In this document: one piece after another, positions 1 through 8,540 of the stretch
Numbering within the stretch: position 1 is the first letter of the stretch
Layout of the letters: every line of letters begins with the position of its first letter
Assembly (NCBI GenBank): GCA_040902745.1
Contig: JBBDWR010000013.1
Location: 124,001-188,000, forward strand
DNA: 64,000 nt
Direction: 5' to 3'
DNA from: JBBDWR01 sp040902745
GTDB lineage: Bacteria > Actinomycetota > UBA4738 > HRBIN12
Made by a program: the position numbers and the translations under genes
Notes under the pieces: model-generated
Database searches by the model: none
What the model was told of the DNA's origin: nothing
What the model saw: the letters and a program-made list of their open reading frames with translations, nothing else

Positions 1-428
1 CGTCGAGGAGGCAGTCCGACCTGCTCGAGGAGCGCGCCCACACGGACCTTCGCTTCCTTCTCCCCGGCCTGGTTGTGGACGAGGATCGGCTCGGCGATCT
101 GGTCTCCGATCCGGCGGACGGGGTTGAGCGCATGCATCGCGCCCTGGAAGATGATCGACGCCTCGCTCCAGCGGACCGCACGAAGCTTGCCCGGCTTCAT
201 CGCGAGGACGTTCTCTCCCTGGATCAGGACCTCCCCGGTCACCTCGGTGCCGGCCGGAAGCAGCCGCAGGATCGCGCTGGCGATCGTGGACTTGCCGCAG
301 CCCGACTCGCCTGCGAGACCGACGACCTCCCCCTTCTGGATCTGGAGGTCGACACCGCGGACCGCGGGCACGGCTCCGCCCTGGGTCTGGTAGTTGACGT
401 GTACGTCGTTCAGTTCGACCAGGCTCAT
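1..428 (-). CDS. Peptide ABC transporter ATP-binding protein, partial (DppD/OppD-like)
   Basis: Only the first 142 codons are inside the window; the rest lies beyond position 1. The protein opens MSLVELNDVHVNYQTQGG and has a perfect Walker A (GESGCGKST) near residue 40. A Q-loop region (IFQGAMHALNPVRRIGDQI) follows near residue 93; the 'Q..MHALNP' form is typical of oligopeptide/dipeptide transporter ATPases. It would power uptake through the two permeases encoded just upstream. Its ATG (428-426) overlaps the stop of the preceding permease (ATGA), so the two are translationally coupled. Signature motif and Walker B are not visible because of the truncation. The family call is firm; the substrate (dipeptide, oligopeptide, nickel or other) cannot be told from this piece. 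Confidence 0.9.
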   Translation of the reverse strand, partial: MSLVELNDVHVNYQTQGGAVPAVRGVDLQIQKGEVVGLAGESGCGKSTIASAILRLLPAGTEVTGEVLIQGENVLAMKPGKLRAVRWSEASIIFQGAMHALNPVRRIGDQIAEPILVHNQAGEKEAKVRVGALLEQVGLPPR

Positions 429-1408
429 CGTCGCCGCAACCTCGGGTTGAGGATCTCGTCCAGAGCGAACCCACACATCGTGAACGCGAGCACCACGAAC
501 ACGATCGCGAGTCCGGGAGGCATCAGCCACCACCATAGCCCGGTGGTCGCGGCGCCGTTGTTGAACGCGTTCTCGAGCAGGGTTCCCCACGAGGCCGTGT
601 TCGGGTCGCCGAGACCGAGGAAGGCCAAGGTGCTCTCGGTGAGGATCGCGATCGCGATCGTCAAGATCGTGTTCGCGAATAGCACCGGCCCCACGTTCGG
701 CAGGACGTGTCTCGAGACGAGATGGAAGTTTCCCGCGCCCAGCGCCCGAGCACGCTCCACGTAGGGACGTTCTTTGACCGACAACGTCTGCGCGCGAACG
801 ATCCGCGCCGTCGCCGGCCACGAGGTCACGCCGATCACCAGGATGATGACGCCCAGCGACGGCGAGAGCACGGTCGCCAGCACGATCGTGAGCGGGAGGA
901 ACGGGATCACGAGGAACCAGTCCGTCGTGCGCATCAGGACTGTTTCGGTGAATCGCCCGTAGTAGCCCGCCGAGATGCCCACGACGGCGCCGATCGCCAT
1001 CGACATGATCGTCGCTGCCAGTCCGACGACGAGCGAGGTCCGGGCTCCCCAGACGGTGAACGCGAAGATCGATCGCCCCAGGTTGTCGGTCCCGAAGGGG
1101 AAGTCCCAACTCGGGCGGGAGAACGGCACGCCGTTGCACTCGCACGTCGCCGAGAGTTCCTCGCTGCTCGCGATCAGGGGCGCGAAGATCGCCACGAGCA
1201 GGAAGAGGATCAGGATGATCAACCCGGCCATCCCCATCCCACTCTTGCGATACATCCGCACGAATCGGATGAACGATCTCTTGCGGCGGATCCAGGCGAT
1301 GCGGCGGGGCGAGGACGGAGGCGTATCCGGTGGCGGCGGTTCGTCCGCGTACGGATCAGCCGGATCCAGGGCGACCGGATCGATACCGGTGGGCGGCAGA
1401 CTGCTCAC
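425..1408 (-). CDS. Peptide ABC transporter permease, DppC/OppC family
   Basis: A 327-residue inner-membrane permease. A proline-rich cytoplasmic N-terminus of about 45 residues precedes the first membrane segment (GMAGLIILILFLLVAIFAPL), as in DppC/OppC proteins. The binding-protein-dependent transport domain follows, with an EAA-loop sequence (ERARALGAGNFHLVSRHVLP) near residues 215-235 that contacts the ATPase. It pairs with the DppB-like permease encoded directly upstream; the start overlaps that gene's stop by ATGA (1408-1405), and its own stop overlaps the ATPase start. A short cysteine-containing periplasmic segment (SATCECNG) after the first helix is slightly unusual. The family is certain, the substrate inferred. 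Confidence 0.92.
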   Translation of the reverse strand: MSSLPPTGIDPVALDPADPYADEPPPPDTPPSSPRRIAWIRRKRSFIRFVRMYRKSGMGMAGLIILILFLLVAIFAPLIASSEELSATCECNGVPFSRPSWDFPFGTDNLGRSIFAFTVWGARTSLVVGLAATIMSMAIGAVVGISAGYYGRFTETVLMRTTDWFLVIPFLPLTIVLATVLSPSLGVIILVIGVTSWPATARIVRAQTLSVKERPYVERARALGAGNFHLVSRHVLPNVGPVLFANTILTIAIAILTESTLAFLGLGDPNTASWGTLLENAFNNGAATTGLWWWLMPPGLAIVFVVLAFTMCGFALDEILNPRLRRR

Positions 1409-2394
1409 TGGGCACGCACCCGCGGATCGATGTAGGCGTAGGTCAGATCGGCGATCAGGTTCGCGACGATCACGGCACCGCTGAAGAGCAGGAACAGCGC
1501 CTGCAACACCGCGAAGTCTTGGTTATCGACGGCTTGCACGGTGAGCCATCCCAACCCCGTCCAGCCGAACACGAACTCGACCGTGATCGCGCCGCCGAAG
1601 ATGAAACCGAGCGACAGAACGACGATCGTGAAGGTCGGCAGGAGGGCATTCGGGACCACGTGCTGCCAGAGCACTTGCTTCTCGCGCAGCCCCTTGGCGC
1701 GGGCGGTCTGCGTGTAGTCGTCCGCCATGACGTCGAGCAGTGAGGACCGCATGATCAGGGAGTACTCCCCGAGGTAGGCGACCGTCAGGACGAAGAACGG
1801 CATCGCCATGTGGTTCAGCACGTCGGCCACGTACGCGAATCCCGTGTAGTCGGCGCCCGGTGTGGTGTACCCGTTGATCGGGAACAACGCCGGGAAGATC
1901 CCGACCCCACTACCGAACGCCATCAGTACGAGGATCCCGAACCAGTACTCGGGCATCGCGTACGTGAACAGCGTGAACCCGAGCAGACCGATGTCTCGCT
2001 TGGAGCCGCGGCGCCACCCCCCGTAGATCCCGATCAGTATCCCGAGCAGCGCCGACGCGATCGTCGCGGGCGCGACCAGGATGATCGTGCGCCAGAAGTG
2101 CTCGCCGATCACGGTGACGACGCTGTCGCCTTGCTTGAAGAACGAGTCCCCGAACTCGCCGGTGAACGTGTTGCCGAGGTAGGTCACGAACTGCTGTGGG
2201 AGCGGCTTGTCGATGCCGAACTCTTCCCGTTGCGCCTGCACGTTGTCCGCGTTGAAGGCTGCCGTTCCTCGCAGCAGGTTTGCCGCCGGATCACCGGGAA
2301 GCAGTCGGAACAGGAAGAAGTTGAAGCAGAGAACGAACACCAAGGTGAGGAACGCCTGGACGATCTTGCTGATCACATATCGGCGCGTCCCCAC
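1405..2394 (-). CDS. Peptide ABC transporter permease, DppB/OppB family
   Basis: A 329-residue membrane protein with the DppB/OppB layout: an N-terminal helix (FLTLVFVLCFNFFLFRLLPG) ending in the LPGDPA motif typical of the family, a periplasmic segment, then five helices. The EAA loop is QTARAKGLREKQVLWQHVVP. It is the second permease of the peptide importer encoded from 5.3 kb down to position 1. The gene begins 39 bases after the binding-protein stop and overlaps the next permease by four bases, so it belongs to one transcript. The substrate cannot be read from the sequence. Confidence 0.92.
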   Translation of the reverse strand: MGTRRYVISKIVQAFLTLVFVLCFNFFLFRLLPGDPAANLLRGTAAFNADNVQAQREEFGIDKPLPQQFVTYLGNTFTGEFGDSFFKQGDSVVTVIGEHFWRTIILVAPATIASALLGILIGIYGGWRRGSKRDIGLLGFTLFTYAMPEYWFGILVLMAFGSGVGIFPALFPINGYTTPGADYTGFAYVADVLNHMAMPFFVLTVAYLGEYSLIMRSSLLDVMADDYTQTARAKGLREKQVLWQHVVPNALLPTFTIVVLSLGFIFGGAITVEFVFGWTGLGWLTVQAVDNQDFAVLQALFLLFSGAVIVANLIADLTYAYIDPRVRAQ

Positions 2395-2433
2395 CCTGGT
2401 GCTGTTCTCCTCTCTCGTTGGCCCGGGTGCGCC

Positions 2434-4299
2434 CTACGCGCGATCCTCGTCCGAGGACCGGCGACGGCTCAGCATGATCCCGCCGATCACCGCGATGACC
2501 ACCACGACCGCGAGCAGGATCCACACCAGGGGTGATCCACCCTTGGAATCGGCCGCGTTCTGGGTGCTCGATCCGGACGCCGGCTCGATGTTGAAGATGC
2601 CCTGACGGGTGTAGCCCGCCAGGAGGTCCCCCTGCGGGGCCGGCTGCGGCTGGTAGCCGTTGAACAGGTCACTGCGATAGGCCTGCAGGTACGGCGCGTA
2701 CCAGAGAACGGCGTAGGGCGAGTCCTCGTAATAGCGCTGCTGCATCTGCTGCACGATGTCGAACCGCTTCGTCGTGTCGAGCTCTTGTCGCTGATCGAGG
2801 TACATCTCGTCGTACTCCGGGTTGCAGTAGTACGAGTCGTTGTTGCCGTATGCCGCACCGTCCGGCGGGCGCTGTTCACACTGGAACCACGACAGCGCGG
2901 AGTCCGGGTCGGGGTCGGGGATCCATCCCCAGTGGAACAGGTCGAAGGTCCCCGCGTTGATCTCGTCACCGAGCCGTCCGGACGTCATCGGCGTCTCTTT
3001 GGCATCGATACCGATCTGCGAGAGCCATTCCTGGATGAACGGCGCCGCATTGATCGTGTTCTGGTCGTTGGTCTGGGTGTAGTAGCGGAACTCCAGAGGT
3101 CGTCCGGGTTCGAGCGACCCCTCCGGCATCTCGCGAACGCCGTCGTCATCGGTGTCGACGTACCCGGCATCCTCGAGCATCTGGTTCGCGGCCGGGATGT
3201 CCCACGTTAGGACCTCCTCGCCGGTGGGCTCCCAGCGCGCACCCGCGACCGACACGGGCGGGATGATGCTGGTGCCAGGCAAGCCGTACCCCAACAGGAC
3301 TTTCTCGGTGATCTCCTCGCTGTTGATCGCCTTGCGGATCGCTTGGCGGACCACCGGGTCGGTCAGCGCCGGATGTCCGTCGCCGTGCGGCTCGAACGCG
3401 CCCTCGGGGTCCTGGAACGAGGAGCCGGTGTTCATCGCGATCTCGTCGAAGGAGGGGATCGTTCCCGCCATCGTCTCGATGTTCGGCTGGGTGGCGAGGT
3501 CGTTGTAGATGTTCGCCGAGTCGATGTAGGCGAAGTCGATCTCGCCGGCCTTCAGGGCCTCTGCCTCGGCGTCCTCGCTCTTGAAGATCTGATAGATGAT
3601 CTCGTCCATCGCGGGCTCGGTGCCTTCCCACTCCGGATTGCGTTCCATCCTCACGAACTGCCCGGTCTCGTACTCCGTAACGATGAAGGGGCCGCTCCCG
3701 ACCATCGGGATGTTCTTGAACTGCTTCGGCTTCTCGAGGCCCTCCCAGATGTGCTGGGGAAGGATGTAGGTGTACATGTACGGGATGTCCCCGCTGTAGA
3801 GGCTCGTGGGCTCGGTGCTCACGAGGGTGACCTCGTTGGGGCCGGTGACCTCGATCGACTCCAGCAGGGTCAAGTAGTTCTGTGGCAGGTACGCGTGGTT
3901 GTCCTTATAGAGGTTCATCGTGAACTCGAAGTCTTCGGCGGTGACGGGCTGCCCGTCGGACCATGTCAGGGTGTCGTCGAGCGTATAGACGAACGTCATG
4001 CCGTCCTCGCTCGTCTGCACATCCGTGACCATGTCGGGCACGGCGGACAGGTCGTCCATCGCGAACGTGATCGGCAGGTGATAGGCCCAGTTCCAGAAGA
4101 TGAAGTCGGTGGCGAGGTAGCCGGCCATCGGATTCAGCGAGCTCGGCTCCGATGTATCGCCGATCGTGAAGACGACCTTCTCGCCGTCGTCCGCGGCAGG
4201 TGTCGTGTCGCCTTCGTCCTGTGCGAATGCGATCGGTGCCGTCACCGCCAAGACCATGGCACCCACGATCGCCATCAAGATCAACTTTCTGGACCTCAT
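2434..4299 (-). CDS. Peptide ABC transporter substrate-binding protein (SBP_bac_5) with C-terminal membrane anchor
   Basis: A 621-residue extracytoplasmic binding protein of the DppA/OppA family. The ATG at 4299 is chosen because an AGGAGGG ribosome site lies just upstream; a longer frame starting at 4326 lacks one. Residues 1-25 are a signal peptide ending near AFAQD. The family's typical segments follow (EPSSLNPMAG; GSGPFIVTEY; VRQAIRKAIN; HWGWIPDPDP). There is no lipobox cysteine. Instead a hydrophobic helix (WILLAVVVVIAVIGGIML, about residues 590-610) followed by RRR probably anchors the protein at its C-terminus. It delivers substrate to the permeases encoded next; the S66 peptidase gene lies 52 bases upstream on the same strand. 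Confidence 0.92.
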   Translation of the reverse strand: MRSRKLILMAIVGAMVLAVTAPIAFAQDEGDTTPAADDGEKVVFTIGDTSEPSSLNPMAGYLATDFIFWNWAYHLPITFAMDDLSAVPDMVTDVQTSEDGMTFVYTLDDTLTWSDGQPVTAEDFEFTMNLYKDNHAYLPQNYLTLLESIEVTGPNEVTLVSTEPTSLYSGDIPYMYTYILPQHIWEGLEKPKQFKNIPMVGSGPFIVTEYETGQFVRMERNPEWEGTEPAMDEIIYQIFKSEDAEAEALKAGEIDFAYIDSANIYNDLATQPNIETMAGTIPSFDEIAMNTGSSFQDPEGAFEPHGDGHPALTDPVVRQAIRKAINSEEITEKVLLGYGLPGTSIIPPVSVAGARWEPTGEEVLTWDIPAANQMLEDAGYVDTDDDGVREMPEGSLEPGRPLEFRYYTQTNDQNTINAAPFIQEWLSQIGIDAKETPMTSGRLGDEINAGTFDLFHWGWIPDPDPDSALSWFQCEQRPPDGAAYGNNDSYYCNPEYDEMYLDQRQELDTTKRFDIVQQMQQRYYEDSPYAVLWYAPYLQAYRSDLFNGYQPQPAPQGDLLAGYTRQGIFNIEPASGSSTQNAADSKGGSPLVWILLAVVVVIAVIGGIMLSRRRSSDEDRA

Positions 4300-4351
4300 C
4301 GCAACCCTCCTGCTCCGCGACTGCACCGACCGTTCTCTCTCGTTACCAGTT

Positions 4352-5326
4352 CTACGTCCCCGGACGCAGGGCGGGTTCGTCGATCGTCAGGGTGCCTGCG
4401 TCCGCGTCCAGCGTTGCCGTGACCCCGAGGGGGAGTGTTGCGAGGTGCCGACCGTGCCCAAGCGGAAGCTTGTATAGCACGGGCACCCCGAGCGGCTCCA
4501 GGCGTTCCTCGAGGACGTCCTCCAGCGAGCGGGTCCGGGGGTTGTCGGGTCGCTCCTCCCGCCAGTCGCACTTCTCCATGTCGCCGATGACCACCCCGGC
4601 GACTCCACGCAGCGTTCCCACCTGGTGCAGATGCCAGAGCAGGCCGTCCACCATGTAGGGGGGTAGATCCACGTCCTCGAAGAACAGGATGCACCCCTGG
4701 GCGCTGAACTCCCACGGCGTGCGTAGGCTGTGCTGCAGCAGCCACAGACATCCGCCGACCAGCGGCGCAGTGACGCGTCCGCCGACGATCGCTCGCACGT
4801 AGGGGTCGTCGGGGTCGTGGGGGATCTCGCCCGTGCCGTCCCCTTGGAACGTCTTGACGAGCAGATCCTTGTCCCAGGCGGTGCGGTCCACATCGCCCAT
4901 GCTCATCAGGTTGGGACCGTAGAAGGTGGCTAGCCCCGTCTCGGTCCTGATCGCCGTGTGCAGGGCCGTGATGTCGGAGTAGCCCACGAAGGGCTTCGGG
5001 TTGGCACGGATCACGTCGTAGTCGAGCAACGGCAAGACGTGCGCCGCCCCGTAGCCGCCGGTGGAGCACTGGACCAGATCGACCTCGGGATCGGCGAACA
5101 TCGCGACGATGTCGCGGGCTCGAACCTCGGCCGGGCCGGCCACGTAGTCCTCCCGCTCCCATGCGCCCTCGGAGAGTTTCACGCGGAAGCCTCGTTGTTC
5201 CCACCACTCGACCCCGCGCAGGATGTCCGAGCGGTTGAACCACGGCCCGGAGGGCGCAGGAACGCCGATCGTGCCGCCGTCCGGGAGAGATGCGCCGAAG
5301 AGATCCGCGCGCGTGTGTGTCGCTAC
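4352..5326 (-). CDS. S66-family LD-carboxypeptidase / MccF-like serine peptidase; no canonical start codon
   Basis: Cytoplasmic serine peptidase of the LD-carboxypeptidase/MccF family, which trims murein tetrapeptides or peptide-like antibiotics. The likely catalytic residues are Ser in VGYSDITALH, Glu in FFEDVD and His in LPLGHGRHL; the oxyanion region is STGGYG. The first canonical start in frame is GTG at 5182, but the frame stays open for 69 codons upstream and encodes the family's N-terminus (GGTIGVPAPSGPW). No ATG, GTG or TTG occurs there. A strong GGAGG site lies 8 bases before a GTA codon at 5326-5324, which I take as the probable start or a mis-sequenced GTG; this gives 324 residues, the usual family length. 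It heads the peptide-transporter operon, which fits hydrolysis of imported peptides or recycled wall peptides. Confidence 0.8.
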   Translation of the reverse strand, partial: VATHTRADLFGASLPDGGTIGVPAPSGPWFNRSDILRGVEWWEQRGFRVKLSEGAWEREDYVAGPAEVRARDIVAMFADPEVDLVQCSTGGYGAAHVLPLLDYDVIRANPKPFVGYSDITALHTAIRTETGLATFYGPNLMSMGDVDRTAWDKDLLVKTFQGDGTGEIPHDPDDPYVRAIVGGRVTAPLVGGCLWLLQHSLRTPWEFSAQGCILFFEDVDLPPYMVDGLLWHLHQVGTLRGVAGVVIGDMEKCDWREERPDNPRTRSLEDVLEERLEPLGVPVLYKLPLGHGRHLATLPLGVTATLDADAGTLTIDEPALRPGT

Positions 5327-5547
5327 CGTTCTCCCCTCCTCAGCGGTGTCGAGCTGTCGGGACCGACGTTCCGTCGGCGGCTGTCCCCGTCAGCCGATCT
5401 TTGCACCCTCGATGGGCGCTTCGGGCGCGATCCATCCGGCGAAACACCATGAACGGGACCGGATTATTCACCGAACGGGCCACCGGCGCTACCCCTACCT
5501 GGAGACAACCGTTGCTCCCGGAGTGACCCCAGGTCAAGCGAGGCCGG

Positions 5548-6669
5548 TCAGGAGATCGCGGCCAGCACGTCGATCTCTTCGAAGGGGGTCTCGCAGGGGT
5601 TGCCCGGAGCGACCCACATCCGCCCGGCCTCGAGATCGGCCACCATCGAGAACAGCACCGCAGAGGCCTCTTCGCCCTCGTCGGGCTCGGGGTGCAGGCA
5701 GATCGCCTGTGGCGCCGACCCATGGTCCTGCAGGATGTCCATCACGCCGGCGACATCGGTCGGCGCGCGTTCGGCGAGGAGGTATTCGAGGCGTTCCAGC
5801 CGTGCGGTGCTTCCCTCGGACGGGGCGGGGGCCAGCCGTGCGAGCTCGGGATCCCGGTAGTGGTTCGTGTGCGCCCCCGGGCCTTCGTGAACGGCCTCCC
5901 GGGTCGCCGTGGTCTCGATCGTGAACGCCTCGCCGCCTCGGAACCCGAACACGTGCCCGTAGCCGCCGGCACGCAGGGGCATCCCGGCGCGCGTGATCGC
6001 ATCCGATCGGTCGCGCGCCGACAGCGACGAACGAGACACGAGCACGCGGGGAACGCCCGGCCCGTCGTCCGATGCCATCAAGGAGCCGATCCCCTGCGCT
6101 CCGCCGTGGCCGTTTACCCCCACAGCCGGAAGGCAGGCGACGATCGTCGGCGACACGATCGGGACGTCGTCCTCCGGCAGGTCCACGACAAGCGCGACAT
6201 TGCCGAGGTCTCCGGCCAGCCAGTGTTCGTTGTGGGCGAGGATCGTGGTTCCCGGAACGACGACGGTGAAGCTGGAGCAGTGTTCCCTGCGGACCGCGGC
6301 CTCGCCGGCCGGCACGGGAGATGCCGTGTAGCCCTCCTTGCGCTGCAGGAAGAGCAATTCGCCCTCGGGCGACTCCAGCAGCGGTTCGAGTTCCTCGAAC
6401 GCGTTGACCGCGAACAACTCGAGGACCGGAACCGTTGCTCCTGCCGACATGCCCTTGAGCGTGTCCATGAAGTCCGGATACGCGGTCTCAGCTGCGGAGA
6501 GGTACGGCGTGAGCAGTTCGGTGAGTTCAGCGGACGAGACGCCGCGCTTGTGCAGGTACCGGTGGTAGAAGTCGATCGAGGTGTTCAGCAGATCACGCAG
6601 CTCTTGCCCCACGGCCATGCCACGGGAGAATGGATCTCCACTGGCACGAACGATCCTGAGCTCGCCCAC
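5548..6669 (-). CDS. C45-family peptidase / acyl-CoA:6-aminopenicillanate acyltransferase-like protein
   Basis: A 373-residue Ntn-hydrolase of the C45 family. The candidate nucleophile cysteine follows EH in REHCSSFTVV near residue 128 and would become the N-terminus after self-cleavage. The neighbouring segments (ILAHNEHW; VGVNGHGGAQGIGSLM; AHTNHY) match the family pattern. Characterised members hydrolyse or transfer acyl groups on amides such as penicillins or carcinine; the substrate here is unknown. The GTG at 6669 is preferred because a GGAGAGGAG ribosome site precedes it; an extension to 6756 is proline/arginine-rich and does not look like the family. It is on the same strand as the S66/peptide-uptake genes but separated from them by a 221-base gap in which I see no other gene. 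Confidence 0.8.
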   Translation of the reverse strand: MGELRIVRASGDPFSRGMAVGQELRDLLNTSIDFYHRYLHKRGVSSAELTELLTPYLSAAETAYPDFMDTLKGMSAGATVPVLELFAVNAFEELEPLLESPEGELLFLQRKEGYTASPVPAGEAAVRREHCSSFTVVVPGTTILAHNEHWLAGDLGNVALVVDLPEDDVPIVSPTIVACLPAVGVNGHGGAQGIGSLMASDDGPGVPRVLVSRSSLSARDRSDAITRAGMPLRAGGYGHVFGFRGGEAFTIETTATREAVHEGPGAHTNHYRDPELARLAPAPSEGSTARLERLEYLLAERAPTDVAGVMDILQDHGSAPQAICLHPEPDEGEEASAVLFSMVADLEAGRMWVAPGNPCETPFEEIDVLAAIS

Positions 6670-6800
6670 CTGGCTCCTCTCCGCGTGGTCTCGGATGCCT
6701 CTCGACCGTGGACGCGGCACAGCATGCCGCGGCACCGCGGGCATAGGCCCGCTCATTCACCATCGGCTCGAGAGCCCGATCCCTCAAGGCTGGGCGGGTT

Positions 6801-7787
6801 TCAGCCCTTTAGGACCCCCGGGTTGAGCACGGTGGGTGGGCGCTGCCCATCGAACGCGGCGAACACGTTGTCGACCGCCAGGTTGCCCATGGCGTCACGG
6901 GTGTCGAAGGTTGCGCTGCCCAGGTGCGGGATCACGACGGCGTTGTCGAGCTCCAGCAAGGCGGGGTTGACGTCGGGCTCCTTCTCGAACACGTCGAGTC
7001 CCGCCGCGAAGATCTCGCCCCCCTTCAGGGCCTCCGCGAGGGCCTGCTCGTCGACGACGGGACCGCGGGAGGTGTTGACGAGAACGGCCGTGTCCTTCAT
7101 CCGAGCGAACTGCTCCTTGCCGAACAGGTGGCGGGTCTCGGGTGTGAGGTTCGTGTGGATCGAGATGAAGTCGGACTCCGCGAGGAGTTGGTCGAAGTCC
7201 CGTCGCCGCGCGCCGAGCGGGCCGGTCACGTCGGCAGGAAGTTCGATGGCGTCGTGGTACAGCACCTGCATGCCGAACCCGTTCGCGCGGCGGGCGACCG
7301 CCTGTCCGATCCGGCCGAAGCCGACGACGCCGATCGACTTGTGATGCACGTCCTGTCCGAGCATCATCAACGGCCCCCAGATCCAGGGCTGCTTGCTGCG
7401 CAGGAGCCGCTCGCCCTCACCGATGCGCCGCGCCGCCGCCATCAGTAGCGCGAACGCCGTGTCGGCCGTTGTCTCGGTCAGCACGTCCGGCGTGTTCGAG
7501 GCGGGGATGCCAGCCTGGGTGCAGGCGTCCACGTCGATATTGTCGAACCCCACCGCGTGATTGGCCACGATCTTCAGCTGTGCGCCGGCCGCGCTGAGGA
7601 ACTCGGCGTCGACCTTCTCGGTGAGCATCGTGATCACCGCGTCGTACCCGCGCACCACCTCGAGGAGTTCCTCGCGGGGGATACCGAACTCGTTCTCGTG
7701 GATCAACACGTCGCAGCGATCCTGTAGACGCCGCGTTGGCTCCGGCATGATCGGGCGGGTCACCAACACCTTCGGTCGTTCGCTCAT
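6801..7787 (-). CDS. D-isomer-specific 2-hydroxyacid dehydrogenase (glyoxylate/hydroxypyruvate reductase-like)
   Basis: A 328-residue NAD(P)-dependent dehydrogenase that probably reduces glyoxylate or hydroxypyruvate. The Rossmann motif is VVGFGRIGQAVARR near residues 155-170. The catalytic set is visible: Arg in NTSRGPVVDE, Glu in DVFEKEPDVN and His in IPHLGSATFDTR. The length and the ANHAVGFDNIDVDAC stretch match the GyaR/GhrB group rather than SerA, since there is no ACT domain. A GGAGGCGACCCC ribosome site precedes the ATG and a TAGCGT box lies 31 bases further up, so this transcript has a leader. It is divergent from greA. Exact substrate preference is inferred from the family. Confidence 0.88.
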   Translation of the reverse strand: MSERPKVLVTRPIMPEPTRRLQDRCDVLIHENEFGIPREELLEVVRGYDAVITMLTEKVDAEFLSAAGAQLKIVANHAVGFDNIDVDACTQAGIPASNTPDVLTETTADTAFALLMAAARRIGEGERLLRSKQPWIWGPLMMLGQDVHHKSIGVVGFGRIGQAVARRANGFGMQVLYHDAIELPADVTGPLGARRRDFDQLLAESDFISIHTNLTPETRHLFGKEQFARMKDTAVLVNTSRGPVVDEQALAEALKGGEIFAAGLDVFEKEPDVNPALLELDNAVVIPHLGSATFDTRDAMGNLAVDNVFAAFDGQRPPTVLNPGVLKG

Positions 7788-7924
7788 GGGGTCGCCTCCG
7801 TCGTGGGGTCTTCAGGACGCTACGGAGCCCGGCTCTCGCGAGTCAAATCCGCGGGTCGCGGATCGGGCTGGCACCGCTGGTCCGAGCTGTTGCGGTGTAC
7901 GCCGAGTGATCGGCCGTCCGCTGT

Positions 7925-7930
7925 TAGATT
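7925..7930 (+). promoter_or_regulatory. -10 box of greA (TAGATT), leaderless
   Basis: TAGATT ends 8 bases before the ATG at 7939, so transcription should begin at or beside the start codon; no ribosome-binding site is present. Confidence 0.6.
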
Positions 7931-7938
7931 CCCTGCTC

Positions 7939-8472
7939 ATGGAGCTTCCCGAAGAGCTGCGAAACCAGCCTGCGCGCAATGCCGGCCAGGCACCCTCCGC
8001 AACGTTGACGGTCGAGGCCTACCGCCGGCTGAAGGACGAGGTGACCGGTCTGGAGACCGATGGTCGCGAGCACATCGCGGAGCGGCTCCGGATTGCGCGC
8101 GAGCACGGGGACATCCGGGAAAACGCGGAATACGACGCCGCGAAGAACGAACAGGGCCTCATGGAGGCGCGTATCCGCCAACTCAAGGAGATGCTCCGCG
8201 ACCCCCAGATCGTCGAGGCGCCGGTTGCGACCGACCAGCTTGGTCCGGGCATGCTCGTGACCCTGCGACCGCTCGACGAGGAAGATCCGGACGATGAGTT
8301 GTACCTGCTGGCCGACTCCAAGGAGGAGAGAGCTTCCGGGGCACGAACGATCACGACCTCCTCACCTTTGGGTGAGGCGCTGCTCGGAGCGGCGGTCGAC
8401 CAGGAGGTCGCCTACGACGCCCCCGGCGGAAGCTTCCGGTACGTGATCGTCGGGTTCGAGCCGCGCGCGTGA
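7939..8472 (+). CDS. greA: Transcription elongation factor GreA
   Basis: A 177-residue GreA-type factor, which enters the RNA polymerase secondary channel and stimulates cleavage of backtracked RNA. The N-terminal coiled coil contains the family hallmark (AREHGDIRENAEYDAAKNEQ, about residues 55-75), with the acidic tip residues D and E present. A basic/acidic globular C-terminal domain follows, with the typical SPLGEALLGA near residue 140. An insertion around residues 110-125 (DEEDPDDELY) makes the C-terminal domain slightly longer than in E. coli. The ATG at 7939 is chosen because the coiled-coil domain begins soon after it and a -10 box lies 8 bases upstream. Confidence 0.95.
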   Translation: MELPEELRNQPARNAGQAPSATLTVEAYRRLKDEVTGLETDGREHIAERLRIAREHGDIRENAEYDAAKNEQGLMEARIRQLKEMLRDPQIVEAPVATDQLGPGMLVTLRPLDEEDPDDELYLLADSKEERASGARTITTSSPLGEALLGAAVDQEVAYDAPGGSFRYVIVGFEPRA

Positions 8473-8525
8473 CGGTCTGACAGCCGTGCTTCCATCGCCC
8501 GGACCCGGTTGCCGTCACCGCCGGG

Positions 8526-8531
8526 TAGCCT
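8526..8531 (+). promoter_or_regulatory. -10 box (TAGCCT) of the CDP-alcohol phosphatidyltransferase gene
   Basis: TAGCCT followed by 9 bases and the ATG at 8541; fits a leaderless or near-leaderless transcript. Confidence 0.55.
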
Positions 8532-8540
8532 GGAGACACG

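Noticed and set aside
640..670. Dense GATCGCGATCG runs seen throughout
   Set aside because: Explained by frequent Ile ATC codons next to G/C-ending codons in this genome rather than by a repeat element.
5183..5243. Alternative minus-strand frame starting at 5243 across the S66 gene
   Set aside because: Its translation is Arg/Gly/Pro-rich shadow; the family sequence is in the other frame.
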